From NCBI GenBank assembly GCA_007695145.1, contig REEI01000068.1:1-64000 (forward strand): DNA of 64,000 nt, written 5' to 3'. The position numbers and the translations under genes are program-made. The notes beneath the pieces are model-generated. The model made no database searches. It was not told the origin of the DNA and saw nothing but the letters and a program-made list of their open reading frames with translations. Below, piece after piece: positions 18,423 through 27,552 of this stretch (positions within the stretch are counted from its first letter, which is position 1; the number at the start of each line of letters is the position of its first letter). The DNA is from Saprospirales bacterium (GTDB lineage: Bacteria > Bacteroidota > Bacteroidia > Chitinophagales > Saprospiraceae).

Positions 18423-18812
18423 ATGGCAAAGGGAAGAAAAGTAGTTAGAAAAAGGAAGGTGAAAATTGATCCGAACGGCCTCGCTTATGTACAGGCTTCG
18501 TTCAATAATATTATCATTTCCTTGACCAATCAACAGGGTCAGGTAGTTTCTTGGGCTTCAGCGGGTAAGGCTGGATTTAGAGGGTCTAAGAAAAACACCC
18601 CTTATGCTGCTCAGGTAGCTGCCGGAGATGCTGCTCAGAAGGCTTATGATGCCGGTATGCGCTCTTGCGTTGTTTATGTCAAAGGCCCTGGTTCCGGCAG
18701 AGAATCTGCTATTCGTGCCATTGACAATAGTGGTATCAAGGTTACGAAGATCAAAGACGTAACCCCTATTCCACACAATGGCTGTCGTCCGCCTAAAAAG
18801 AGACGTGTGTAA
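18423..18812 (+). CDS. rpsK: Ribosomal protein S11
   Basis: The 129-residue product includes [24 protein letters not shown] in the first part and [15 protein letters not shown] with [15 protein letters not shown] at the end, diagnostic of S11, a platform protein near the E site. Position between rpsM and rpsD is standard. Confidence 0.97.
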   Translation: MAKGRKVVRKRKVKIDPNGLAYVQASFNNIIISLTNQQGQVVSWASAGKAGFRGSKKNTPYAAQVAAGDAAQKAYDAGMRSCVVYVKGPGSGRESAIRAIDNSGIKVTKIKDVTPIPHNGCRPPKKRRV

Positions 18813-18844
18813 TTTTTTTCATTGTTTTTGTAAGTTTAACTCAA

Positions 18845-19456
18845 ATGGCAAGATATACAGGACCTATTACTAAAAAAGCTCGCGCTATTGGTGAGCCTAT
18901 CTTCGGATACGATCGCGCTTTTGAAAGGAAAAAGCATCCTCCTGGCCAACACGGCCCTTCGAAAAGAAGAAAGCAAAAATCGGATTATGCTATTCAGCTC
19001 CGGGAGAAACAAAAGGCCAAGTATACCTATGGCTTACTTGAAAGACAGTTTCGCAACTTGTTTAGTAAAGCAAACAGCAAGTCAGGTGTAACTGGTGAAC
19101 TTCTACTCCAGCTATTGGAAGCGAGATTGGATAATGTTGTATTTAGGCTAGGTCTTGCTCCTACGAGAAGAGCCGCCAGACAGTTGGTTTCCCACAAACA
19201 TATTGTGGTTAATGGCAGACTGACCAACATTCCTTCTTTTTCACTCAAACCTGGAGATATTGTCACCGTCAGAGGACAATCCAGAAATCTTGAAATAGTT
19301 CAGAACAGCGTCAGTAGCAAAAGTGATGTGCGGAAGTTTCCCTGGTTAGAATGGAATCCCGATAAACTTGAAGGTAAGTTTCTCGAGTACCCTGAGAGGG
19401 AAGCAATTCCTGAAAACATCAACGAACAATTGATTGTTGAACTCTATTCGAAATAA
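18845..19456 (+). CDS. rpsD: Ribosomal protein S4
   Basis: The 203-residue product starts [18 protein letters not shown] and has the S4 domain [28 protein letters not shown] in shortened form. It lacks the N-terminal zinc-binding cysteines found in some S4 proteins. S4 starts 30S assembly and often represses the alpha operon. A 75-base gap with a weak stem (19465-19492) separates it from rpoA. Confidence 0.97.
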   Translation: MARYTGPITKKARAIGEPIFGYDRAFERKKHPPGQHGPSKRRKQKSDYAIQLREKQKAKYTYGLLERQFRNLFSKANSKSGVTGELLLQLLEARLDNVVFRLGLAPTRRAARQLVSHKHIVVNGRLTNIPSFSLKPGDIVTVRGQSRNLEIVQNSVSSKSDVRKFPWLEWNPDKLEGKFLEYPEREAIPENINEQLIVELYSK

Positions 19457-19464
19457 TATTAGCT

Positions 19465-19492
19465 AAAGCCTTGCCATTGAACGCGAGGCTTT
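19465..19492 (+). promoter_or_regulatory. Stem in the rpsD-rpoA gap
   Basis: AAAGCCT (19465-19471) pairs with AGGCTTT (19486-19492) around a 14-base loop. No T-run follows, so termination is unlikely. Because the gap lies between S4 and RpoA, a role in balancing alpha-subunit expression is possible but not shown. Confidence 0.3.
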
Positions 19493-19531
19493 CGCTCTTG
19501 ACTTAAGTCACTTTTCTAGACCTTTTTTACT

Positions 19532-20530
19532 ATGCGATTACAAAACTTTCATAAGCCTGAAAAGATTATTCTTCAGAAGGCCAATGATTTTGACGGACAG
19601 TTCGAGTTCAAACCTCTTGAACCCGGTTATGGACAAACAATCGGTAATTCCCTGAGGAGAGTTTTGCTTTCCTCGTTGGAGGGTTGTGCCATTTCTGCAG
19701 TGAGAATTGCTGGCGTGGATCACGAATTCTCAACCATCAAAGGCGTTGTTGAAGACGTGGTGGATATTATTCTTAACCTCAAGCAGGTTAGGTTGAAGTA
19801 TCTGCTGGATAGTGAGGATTTTGATGAAGAAATCATCTACCTTACCATATCAGGGAAAGAGGTTTTTACCGGACAGGATATCCAGGCTCACACCAATGTG
19901 TTTGAGGTAATGAATCCCGAAGTTGAAATTTGTCACATGGATTCCTCCGTATCCCTTGAAATGGAGCTGACTGTTACAAAAGGTCGTGGATATGTTCCAG
20001 CGGAAGAAAATAAATCTAAGGACATGCCTATTGGGGTTATTCCTGTAGACGCCATTTACACTCCGATCAAAAATGTTGCCTATAAAGTGTCCAATACTCG
20101 TGTAGGGCAGCGTACCGACTACGAAAAGTTGAACTTAGATTTAGTTACCGACGGTACTGTTCATCCAGAAGAAGCTATTAAAGAAGCTTCACGAATTCTC
20201 ATTCAGCACCTCATGCTCATTACCGATGAGAATATAACATTCGAGGATGCTTCCGGTAAGAAAGAGGACGTGGTTGATGAGCATATCCTTCATATGAGAA
20301 AGTTGCTTAAGACCTCTCTTGAAGATCTTGACCTCTCTGTACGTGCCTATAATTGCCTTAAAGCAGCTAAGATTAACACCCTGGCTGAATTGGTCAGATA
20401 CGAGAGCCATGAATTATTGAAATTCAGGAATTTCGGAAGAAAATCTCTTGTCGAAATTGAAGAACTACTTCAGAATAAGAACCTGGATTTTGGTATGGAC
20501 CTCGCTAAGTATAGATTAGACGAAGAGTAA
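19532..20530 (+). CDS. rpoA: RNA polymerase alpha subunit
   Basis: The 332-residue product has the N-terminal dimerisation domain with EPGYGQTIGNSLRRVLLSSLEG in split form and the C-terminal DNA- and activator-binding domain with LDLSVRAYNCLKAAKI, TLAELV and FRNFGRKSLVEIEELL. Length is usual. It scaffolds assembly of the core polymerase. rplQ follows after 61 bases. Confidence 0.98.
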   Translation: MRLQNFHKPEKIILQKANDFDGQFEFKPLEPGYGQTIGNSLRRVLLSSLEGCAISAVRIAGVDHEFSTIKGVVEDVVDIILNLKQVRLKYLLDSEDFDEEIIYLTISGKEVFTGQDIQAHTNVFEVMNPEVEICHMDSSVSLEMELTVTKGRGYVPAEENKSKDMPIGVIPVDAIYTPIKNVAYKVSNTRVGQRTDYEKLNLDLVTDGTVHPEEAIKEASRILIQHLMLITDENITFEDASGKKEDVVDEHILHMRKLLKTSLEDLDLSVRAYNCLKAAKINTLAELVRYESHELLKFRNFGRKSLVEIEELLQNKNLDFGMDLAKYRLDEE

Positions 20531-20591
20531 TTTTTTTAACCTGCACTTACCGATGGTTTTTCCGGTGGTGCGATGATAAAATTTTTTAATA

Positions 20592-21131
20592 ATGCGACAC
20601 GGCAAAAAGTTTAATCACCTAAAGAGAAAAAAAGGACACAGGGCTGCTACTCTGAAAAATATGTCCAATGCATTGATTAGGCATAAGAGGATCAATACTA
20701 CTCTCGCAAAGGCTAAAGCCTTGAGAGTGTATCTCGAACCCATAGTTACGAAATCTAAAACGAATACTACTCACTCCAGACGCGTGGTTTTTAGCTATCT
20801 TCAGGATAAAAATTCTGTAGATGAGTTATTTTCTGTAATCGCTGCAAAAATAGGCGATAGACCAGGTGGTTATTTACGCGTATTGCGAACCGGTTTTAGG
20901 GCCACAGATGGTGCTGAGATGGCTATGATAGAGTTTGTGGACTTCAATGAAGTTTATACGGGTAAGTCCGGCTCTGAAGATGCAGGAGGAAGAAGAAAAC
21001 GAAGAACCCGTCGAGGTGGATCCGGTGCCTCAAGTGGAACTGCTGCCTCAAGTGGAGCCGCTGCAACCGCAGCTGGAGCAACAGCGGTAACAGCCGCAAC
21101 TGCTTTAGCAGGAAAGGACGAGGAAGAGTAA
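20592..21131 (+). CDS. rplQ: Ribosomal protein L17 with low-complexity tail
   Basis: The first 120 or so residues are a normal L17: [19 protein letters not shown], then [22 protein letters not shown] and [20 protein letters not shown]. The protein has 179 residues because a tail of about 50 residues is added, first glycine/arginine-rich and then alanine/threonine-rich, ending in acidic residues. The tail stays in frame to a terminator at 21187. This is the last gene of the cluster. Confidence 0.96.
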   Translation: MRHGKKFNHLKRKKGHRAATLKNMSNALIRHKRINTTLAKAKALRVYLEPIVTKSKTNTTHSRRVVFSYLQDKNSVDELFSVIAAKIGDRPGGYLRVLRTGFRATDGAEMAMIEFVDFNEVYTGKSGSEDAGGRRKRRTRRGGSGASSGTAASSGAAATAAGATAVTAATALAGKDEEE

Positions 21132-21186
21132 AAGCTAAGGCTTCTTCCTTATTTGTTTAAGCGAGAGAATTTCAGACAAATATTTA

Positions 21187-21219
21187 ATGGTCGGTCAGTA
21201 ATGCCCGGCCATTTTTTTT
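21187..21219 (+). terminator. Terminator of the ribosomal cluster
   Basis: ATGGTCGG (21187-21194) pairs with the CCGGCCAT side ending at 21211, with one G-U pair, and eight T residues follow (21212-21219). It lies 55 bases after the rplQ stop. Confidence 0.7.
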
Positions 21220-21269
21220 AACCATAGTCCGATTATCACATTTGGACAATTTAACCGTTTTTTACATCT

Positions 21270-22409
21270 ATGATGGAAGAACTAATAGATGAGTTGATTA
21301 AGTTCAGAAGAGAATTGCACGCTAATCCTGAGATATCCGGGGAAGAAGAGGATACTTCAAGGCGAATTTCCTCCTACCTCAAAGACCAGAACCCCTCTGA
21401 AATTATACAGTTTAAAAGAAATGGCCTCGCAGCGGTGTATGATTCCGGTAATGAAGGCCCAACTGTCCTGTTGAGGGCAGATATGGATGCCTTGCCAATA
21501 GAAGAACTCAATGATTTTGAATACAGGTCCAAGGTTGAGGGAATAAGTCATAAATGTGGTCACGATGGGCACAGCACCATTTTATTGGGTTTGGCTTCAT
21601 TGCTTTCAGTTGACCCTCCCCAAAAAGGTCGGGTAGTGCTCCTTTTTCAACCCGCAGAAGAAACCGGCGAAGGTGCACAGTGGATGCTTGACGACCCATC
21701 CTTTAGCAAGATCAGCCCGGATTATGTGTTTGCACTGCACAATCTTCCTCGCTTTCCTTTGCATTCAATTGTGCACAGAACCGGGACCTTCACTGCTGCT
21801 GTAATTAGTATGGTGGTTAAATTTCGAGGAAAAACGGCACATGCCGGCCAACCTGATCGGGGCATAAATCCTGCATTGGCCATTGCCGAACTCCTTATTG
21901 AATCAAATCGCTTAACTCACAATCGTCCTGAGGATGATGAATTTAGGTTGGTGACTCCTGTACATGTTAGTCTTGGGAAGCCGTCTTATGGCACATCTGC
22001 AGGGCTAGGAGAGGCTCATTTTACTCTTAGGGCATGGACGACTGATAGAATGAAAAAATTGGCTTCTGATATGGCCAAGAAAGCTCGTGAACTGGCCAAT
22101 AAGGAGAAACTAGATTGTAAAATCTCCTGGATTCAGGAATTCATCTCCAATGTTAATGGGCCTCAATCTGTTGAAGCAATTCTCAATTCCGCGTCTAAAA
22201 ATGGATTGCAAACCATTGAAGTCGATCGCCCCTTTCGATGGGGGGAGGATTTCGGACGGCTATCAAGCAAATTTCGTGGAGCAATGTTCGGTCTCGGTGC
22301 CGGGGAAAACACCCCGGATCTCCATAATCCTGATTACGATTTCCCGGATGAACTGATTGAGACTGGAGTACGGGTGTTTAAGGGGATTATTACTCAGTTT
22401 AATTATTGA
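21270..22409 (+). CDS. M20 family amidohydrolase
   Basis: The 379-residue product belongs to the M20D amidohydrolases (hippurate hydrolase, N-acyl amino acid hydrolase and relatives). It opens LIKFRRELHANPEISGEEEDTSRRI, has the metal motif LLRADMDALPIEE and the CGHDGHSTILLGLA ligands, and the general base pair in PAEETGEGA. The lid domain follows around KFRGKTAHAGQPDRGINPA. No signal peptide is seen, so it acts in the cytoplasm. The true substrate cannot be inferred. It is transcribed away from the ribosomal cluster terminator. Confidence 0.88.
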   Translation: MMEELIDELIKFRRELHANPEISGEEEDTSRRISSYLKDQNPSEIIQFKRNGLAAVYDSGNEGPTVLLRADMDALPIEELNDFEYRSKVEGISHKCGHDGHSTILLGLASLLSVDPPQKGRVVLLFQPAEETGEGAQWMLDDPSFSKISPDYVFALHNLPRFPLHSIVHRTGTFTAAVISMVVKFRGKTAHAGQPDRGINPALAIAELLIESNRLTHNRPEDDEFRLVTPVHVSLGKPSYGTSAGLGEAHFTLRAWTTDRMKKLASDMAKKARELANKEKLDCKISWIQEFISNVNGPQSVEAILNSASKNGLQTIEVDRPFRWGEDFGRLSSKFRGAMFGLGAGENTPDLHNPDYDFPDELIETGVRVFKGIITQFNY

Positions 22410-22604
22410 AAAATCAAGGAGAAGTTTGGCTTTTTGCAGGGATTTGTCAAAGTCGCCATTGACAGTTGTTTTCCTCACCTGGACTTCTGACGAGTAAAGG
22501 TTTTTGCAATTCAGTTAATAAAATGGGTTTACCTGCTTCAGCTGGATAAAAACTTTGGTTATTGCTTGCTCATTCTTACTTATTTCCACTTATTCTTTCA
22601 TTAA

Positions 22605-23540
22605 TTACCCACTTCTCAAATCTTTATTCACCCTTATGCTGGCATTTAGTTCAAAGCCGAGAAGGAGGATCAGACAATTGAGTTGCAGCCAAATTAGGAT
22701 GATCAGAAAAGCTCCGATGGAACCGTAAATTTCTGAGTACTGAGCAAAATTGTCAACGTAGAAAGAAAAAAGCAAGGAAGTCAACAAGGATAGTCCAGTG
22801 GCCAAAGTAGCTCCAGGTGAAAAGAATCGAAATCGAGTTTTTAGGCTCGGGCCATAAAAATAAATGGTAGATATACCGCCAAAAAATAGTACGATGACTC
22901 CCACCCATTTAAAAAGGCGAATGACCAATTGGTATCCCCAGCCGTAAAGATCGGCAAAAATAAAGTCGATCAATAGATTCCCAAATACAATTAAGATAAG
23001 AGAGGCGAGGAATAGTAAACCCATTAACAAAGTCAGGTAAATTGCCATGAGTTGATTGGTCCAGAAGGATCTGCTTACGAAGGATTCCTCATGAGCTTTG
23101 TCAAAGCCTTTCATCATTGTTTTCATCCCATTGGAACTGAAAAAAAGTGCCAAAATAAATCCAAGTGAAAGCACTCCCCCTCTCGGAACTTCCAATACAT
23201 CTGAGAGCAATCTTCTAAAGGTTTCACTGGCCTCTTCCGGTATGACCTCAGGAAGACTGTCTATATATCCATCGATGTCAAAATCTATGGGAAGGTAGTA
23301 CATCAAAGACAACATTACCAGTAGGAACGGGAACAAGGCCAAAAAAAAACTATATGCCATCGAATTGGCTCTTGTTACAATATCGTCTCTGGTGATTTCC
23401 CTGTGGATAAAGTAAAGCACATCATAAATGGGTACCCCGTCGAAAAATGGAAGACTCGTACTTTTTGCCTTTATGATGAGCCAGCGCACTCGCCCCTCAA
23501 CCCGGTATTTTTTGCTTAGATTCTCAATCCACTTTTTCAA
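22605..23540 (-). CDS. YihY/BrkB family membrane protein
   Basis: The 311-residue product has about six hydrophobic segments and the family pattern DIVTRANSMAYSFFLALFPFLL, GLIL-like loops and the final IGAFLIILIWLQLNCLILLLGFELNA. These proteins are inner-membrane proteins of unclear function, sometimes misnamed ribonuclease BN. The start is a TTG at 23540 that lies inside the last codons of the upstream thioesterase gene, a 17-base overlap that points to translational coupling. No ATG lies near a plausible N-terminus. Confidence 0.85.
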   Translation of the reverse strand: MKKWIENLSKKYRVEGRVRWLIIKAKSTSLPFFDGVPIYDVLYFIHREITRDDIVTRANSMAYSFFLALFPFLLVMLSLMYYLPIDFDIDGYIDSLPEVIPEEASETFRRLLSDVLEVPRGGVLSLGFILALFFSSNGMKTMMKGFDKAHEESFVSRSFWTNQLMAIYLTLLMGLLFLASLILIVFGNLLIDFIFADLYGWGYQLVIRLFKWVGVIVLFFGGISTIYFYGPSLKTRFRFFSPGATLATGLSLLTSLLFSFYVDNFAQYSEIYGSIGAFLIILIWLQLNCLILLLGFELNASIRVNKDLRSG

Positions 23541-23943
23541 AATACGGTTTTAGTTTTTCTTTGATCTCTTCGGGAACATTGACCCTTTTGAACCCTTCTG
23601 CACTAACAAATACAAGTTTGACCTCTCCTGTGTTTATCAATTCCCCGTCCATTCGCAAAATTTCTGCCCTGAACACAATGGTTCTTTCCGGCCACTCAGT
23701 AATCGTGGTCCTTATTCGCACCTCCTCATCGTAATACGCAGGGCGTAGAAACCGACAACTCAGCGATACAACAGGCATTAGGATTTTGAGCTTATCTTCT
23801 ATGTCCTTGTAAGTGAGCCCCAAGCTTCGAATCATTTCTACCCTGCCAATCTCATAGTATAGAGCGTAGTTTCCATAGTAAAGCACTCCCATTCGATCGG
23901 TTTCACCATATCTGACACGGGTAGTGATTTCATGTGTATACAT
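23524..23943 (-). CDS. Acyl-CoA thioesterase (hotdog fold)
   Basis: From the ATG at 23943 the product has 139 residues, the usual size of the YbgC/4-hydroxybenzoyl-CoA thioesterase family. The active-site region is VRYGETDRMGVLYYGNYALYYE with the catalytic aspartate. A longer open frame extends to 24045, but the added 34 residues do not resemble the family. TAAATTTG, a -7-like box, lies at 23967-23974 on the same strand without a clear -33 box. It overlaps the BrkB gene and probably forms an operon with it. Confidence 0.88.
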   Translation of the reverse strand: MYTHEITTRVRYGETDRMGVLYYGNYALYYEIGRVEMIRSLGLTYKDIEDKLKILMPVVSLSCRFLRPAYYDEEVRIRTTITEWPERTIVFRAEILRMDGELINTGEVKLVFVSAEGFKRVNVPEEIKEKLKPYFEKVD

Positions 23944-24265
23944 TGGTTGTCCGTATTTTTGAAGGTCAAATTTAGCGAACTTTTTACAGAGGCCGGCTAA
24001 GAGTGACTGCACAAAGTGAGAAATCTGGTTTGCCTGGTTTGTCAACCTGGACTTGAAAATGTACTATATGAGGGCCAATCTAAAATTTTGAATCCATGCA
24101 ATGGTTGCAAATTGTGCAACCCAGGATATCTTCGTTCTTTTGCCTCTAAACACCATGGCCAAGTAGAATTTAGCAGCGATTACTGAGGGAATAAGACCTG
24201 TTCCTTTTCTACTTTGGAAAATTTTAAAGAGGCAGATGAAGGGAATCGTCCCAACATTTTTTGAA

Positions 24266-25525
24266 TCAATCTCTCATCAATGGGCATGTCATGCAATGGG
24301 AACCACCCCTCGCTCTTGATAGCTCACCTGAATCAATTGTGATGATGGTATTTTCAATCTGATCAGGCGTTAGGCCTTCTGAAAATTTATTGAGCAAGAC
24401 TTCTGCATGTACAATATCATAGCCAAATTCCCTGAACGCTTTTTCTGTGTGAAGATTTCGCTCGTAGGTGATGGCTACTCCTGGTTTTAAGGTTACGAGA
24501 TTGCAGCCATCTGTCCACTGCTCTCTTTCCTGGTAGGGAGAGATGCCATTGCCAGCAGGAATAAACTTTATCTCAGCTGATATCTCGCTTTTCCAAAATT
24601 GCATTACTGAATTGTATTCTACTTTTGATCCATCATGGCGATGCACGATTACGCTGGACCTCTTACCATCCTCAATGATGGGTTTGAACCCAACAATGTG
24701 GTGATGGTTTATTTGCGTAAAAAGAGTGTCGATATGCATATAAGCCCTTTCGAAGGGTATATTTATTTGTACAACATTCTTTACTACACCTTTTTCAAAC
24801 AAAACTTCTTTAAGCGAATGAATGGAATACTCAGTAGTACGTTCACTATTGCCAATCAATAAATAATCGGGGTGGACAATCATCACATCACCACCCTCGA
24901 TGGAAATTGCCTCTCCATTAATTGAGGGGGGAAAATCTTCGGGAATATTGAGATTGATCAACCTTCCCTCCTTATTCAGATGTGAAAACTTTGGGTGATT
25001 GTAAAAAATATAGCGGGTAAGGAGATTTTCGCGATACCTGGCTGCTTTTGCCGCTTTGGTTAAGAGAACGTGGCCATTGATAGTTACAGCAATATCTCTG
25101 GTGAAGATGAAATTCGGGACAGGATCAAATAGGTATCTTTTTGCTCCCTTGTGATAGCCTGAAATAAGGGTTTCAGCCAACTGAACATCGTCGAGCTCTA
25201 TTAGTAGTGGCTTAAATGTTTTGGGGGTTTCCTCATAATCCAGCACAGTGTCAATAAACTTTGACCTGGATTCATTTCCAAATTGCAGAGCCTTTGTCAA
25301 AAGGTCCTGAATAAAATAAACATTTTCCTGCCCAAGAAAAACTTTGAGCAGTTTTGTGAAAACATCGTGCTCTTCCTGCATTTTTGGGAGGAAAACAATG
25401 TCGTCAAAGAGTAATTCTTCTGCTTTTTTAGGGCTGATTCTGGCAATTCCTGTTTCCGGTCTGTGAACAATGACCGCCTTAAGTGGAGCTATTTCCGAAG
25501 AAACACTCAAATTTAAACCGTCCAT
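24266..25525 (-). CDS. arcA: Arginine deiminase family protein
   Basis: The 419-residue product has the guanidino-modifying fold and the catalytic set of arginine deiminases: FTRD near residue 145, EGGDVMIVHPDYLLIGNSERT, MHIDTLFTQI with the histidine, and the C-terminal GGSHCMTCPL with the nucleophilic cysteine. The reaction would be arginine to citrulline and ammonia. No arcB, arcC or arcD gene is next to it, so it is not part of a classical fermentation operon here; roles in nitrogen release or in a related guanidino substrate are possible. Confidence 0.85.
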   Translation of the reverse strand: MDGLNLSVSSEIAPLKAVIVHRPETGIARISPKKAEELLFDDIVFLPKMQEEHDVFTKLLKVFLGQENVYFIQDLLTKALQFGNESRSKFIDTVLDYEETPKTFKPLLIELDDVQLAETLISGYHKGAKRYLFDPVPNFIFTRDIAVTINGHVLLTKAAKAARYRENLLTRYIFYNHPKFSHLNKEGRLINLNIPEDFPPSINGEAISIEGGDVMIVHPDYLLIGNSERTTEYSIHSLKEVLFEKGVVKNVVQINIPFERAYMHIDTLFTQINHHHIVGFKPIIEDGKRSSVIVHRHDGSKVEYNSVMQFWKSEISAEIKFIPAGNGISPYQEREQWTDGCNLVTLKPGVAITYERNLHTEKAFREFGYDIVHAEVLLNKFSEGLTPDQIENTIITIDSGELSRARGGSHCMTCPLMRD

Positions 25526-25559
25526 AGATTTTTTCTATTCAATTTTCTCTGTCGAACTG

Positions 25560-25586
25560 CAAACATATGGATTTTATTAATGTCAA
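25560..25586 (-). promoter_or_regulatory. Possible promoter of the arginine deiminase gene
   Basis: On the minus strand TATGTTTG (25567-25560) fits TAnnTTTG, and TTG (25586-25584) lies 16 bases upstream, slightly short for the usual spacing. The start codon is 35 bases downstream. Confidence 0.4.
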
Positions 25587-25770
25587 TCCAGTAAATGGCC
25601 TGGTATTGTTGAATGAATTCTTCCCAATTTGAAAGTAGAACGATTTACACCGGTTTTAGCACTCTCATCCCTCCTGCATGACTGTTTGTCTAAAGAAGGA
25701 CTGCAGGATGGAATATTTTGGTAATTTAGCGTTAAATTTGAAGTAATTTTGATACGAATAAAATGTCGTG

Positions 25771-26448
25771 ATGTTGAATAAATTAAAGTCACTCTTTGTT
25801 ACAGAGGTAGTAGAAAGGGAAGAAGAAGAGCTGAAACTTGATAAGATGCAAGAGGAGAAGTCTGTAAGCGGAGAGGAAGAACGAAGAGAAGAACCTGCTA
25901 CAGCAGGGGTTGAGCCACCTGTTTCAGGGCAACCCTCTGCTGAGTTTATGGGTATCTTGATGAATGCCCTCCAGGATTCGCGCAATCAAGACTTCGACTA
26001 CCTGCACTTCAAGGAGAATTTAAAGTCCCTGGACGATCTGAATTTTGATGAAAAGACGAGATTCCAGACAGCTTTTGCTATTGCACGCAATCAGGGAGTT
26101 GATCGGGAGCTATTGATACAGTCCGCTACTTTTTTTCTGTCTGTGCTTGCAAAAGAAGAGGAGAAGTTCAAGCAGACTCTGGAGCAGCAAAAAGATCGAC
26201 GGATACTGTCTAAGAAAGACGATATACGTAAGTTGCGTGAAGAAATATTCAGGAAGCAGACTGAGATTGAGCAACTGCAGGAAGAGATCAGGAAGCTGGA
26301 ATCAAAAATAGACGGGGAGAAAGCTGAGTTGATGTCCAATCGTGCGCGCATTGAGAAGACTTCAGCAGATTTTGGTGGAACACTGGCCTTTTTGCGTAAA
26401 AAGATAGAAGCTGATATCAACCATTTGAAAAAGTATCTTGACCAATAA
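25771..26448 (+). CDS. Unrecognised coiled-coil protein
   Basis: The ATG at 25771 gives 225 residues; a GTG just before it is in frame but adds one residue. I do not recognise the family. The first 50 residues are very rich in glutamate and lysine, a globular helical part follows (about 60-120), and residues 125-225 form a long charged heptad-like helix containing LREEIFRKQTEIEQLQEE. No signal peptide or membrane segment is seen. A -7-like TAAATTTG lies at 25733-25740. The stop is only 6 bases before the next gene, so the two are surely cotranscribed and likely act together. Confidence 0.75.
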   Translation: MLNKLKSLFVTEVVEREEEELKLDKMQEEKSVSGEEERREEPATAGVEPPVSGQPSAEFMGILMNALQDSRNQDFDYLHFKENLKSLDDLNFDEKTRFQTAFAIARNQGVDRELLIQSATFFLSVLAKEEEKFKQTLEQQKDRRILSKKDDIRKLREEIFRKQTEIEQLQEEIRKLESKIDGEKAELMSNRARIEKTSADFGGTLAFLRKKIEADINHLKKYLDQ

Positions 26449-26454
26449 TTAAGC

Positions 26455-27480
26455 ATGACAGGAATGCCTCAGAGTGGAAAGAGTTTTTGGCACAGGCCGG
26501 AGGGAGTAACCGGTGGTCTGGTCCTTTTTCTAGCTGCCGTAGGTGGAGCTTATCTTCTATGGGTATTTCTGCCGGCCTTAATTGCGTTGACAGAATCCAT
26601 TTTAGGGCTCAGTGCCATGTTGATGGTGTTGGCGGCAGTGGTTTATCTGTTGGTTGATCCCAAGCTCAGGACTTTGACCTGGTATATGTACCAAAATCTC
26701 ATGCGCTGGCTGACCGGGATGATTATACAAATAGATCCCATTGGCATTTTGAAAAACTATACCGATGATCTTAGGTCCAATTTGCGCAAAATGTATCGTC
26801 AGATCAATAAGCTCCGGGGGCAAATGCATGTGCTTATGGAGCAAATTCACATCAATCGCAAAGCCATTGCCTCCAATCTCGATCTTGCCAATGAGGCACG
26901 AGAAAACAATGAGCGCTCTGCTATGATTCTCAAATCCCGAAAGGCCGGCAGATTGCAGGAATCCAATATGAAACTGGAAGACCTCTATAAAAAAATGGAA
27001 ATACTCTACCGGGTACTGGTGAGAATGTATGAAAATTCAGAAATACTGGTGGAAGATGTGGAAGATCAGGTGAAAGTAAAGGAGAGGGAAAGGGCCGCAA
27101 TTCACGCCGGACATTCCGCCATGCAGTCTGCCATGAATATGATTTCAGGAAATACCGACAAGCGAATATCTTTTGATAGAGCTCTCGAGGCAGTTGCAGA
27201 CGATGTGGCCGGGAAAGTAGGGGAGATGGAACAGTTTATGGAATTGTCCGAAAACTTTATGTCTTCCATCGATCTTCAAAATGGAATATTTGAAGAAAGG
27301 GGGCTAGAATTGCTTGAAAAATGGGAAAAGCAGGGTGAGTCTATGCTCCTGGGCGAGGACAAAAAGGACCTGCTGGAAATGGCGGATCATTCAGAAAAAG
27401 ATCACAAATTGCCGGATCCTGAAAAACGCAGGGGCAGAAAAGTGAGTTCCACCAATCAATACGATGCATTTTTTGACTAA
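26455..27480 (+). CDS. Unrecognised membrane protein with long coiled coil
   Basis: The 341-residue product has two hydrophobic segments near residues 18-45 and 50-68 (including LVLFLAAVGGAYLLWVFLPAL) and then a long, mostly helical cytoplasmic part. Residues about 100-215 are charged and heptad-like, and a second helical stretch carries RISFDRALEAVADDV and KVGEMEQFMEL. The tail is basic and unstructured. The overall plan, a membrane anchor plus paired long helices, recalls PspA/Vipp1-type proteins, but no motif proves this. It is the second gene of a two-gene operon with the coiled-coil protein before it. Confidence 0.75.
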   Translation: MTGMPQSGKSFWHRPEGVTGGLVLFLAAVGGAYLLWVFLPALIALTESILGLSAMLMVLAAVVYLLVDPKLRTLTWYMYQNLMRWLTGMIIQIDPIGILKNYTDDLRSNLRKMYRQINKLRGQMHVLMEQIHINRKAIASNLDLANEARENNERSAMILKSRKAGRLQESNMKLEDLYKKMEILYRVLVRMYENSEILVEDVEDQVKVKERERAAIHAGHSAMQSAMNMISGNTDKRISFDRALEAVADDVAGKVGEMEQFMELSENFMSSIDLQNGIFEERGLELLEKWEKQGESMLLGEDKKDLLEMADHSEKDHKLPDPEKRRGRKVSSTNQYDAFFD

Positions 27481-27486
27481 AAATTT

Positions 27487-27502
27487 TGTTGAATAGTCAA
27501 CA
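27487..27502. promoter_or_regulatory. Palindrome TGTTGA-ATAG-TCAACA
   Basis: A perfect six-base inverted repeat (seven if the flanking T and A are counted) with a four-base spacer lies just after the coiled-coil membrane gene and 50 bases before the DUF2911 gene. It could be an operator or a weak terminator, since an A/T-rich tract follows. Confidence 0.35.
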
Positions 27503-27552
27503 ATATTTATTTTATTCTCTTATTATTCAATATTCACAAAAAATTTAAACTT

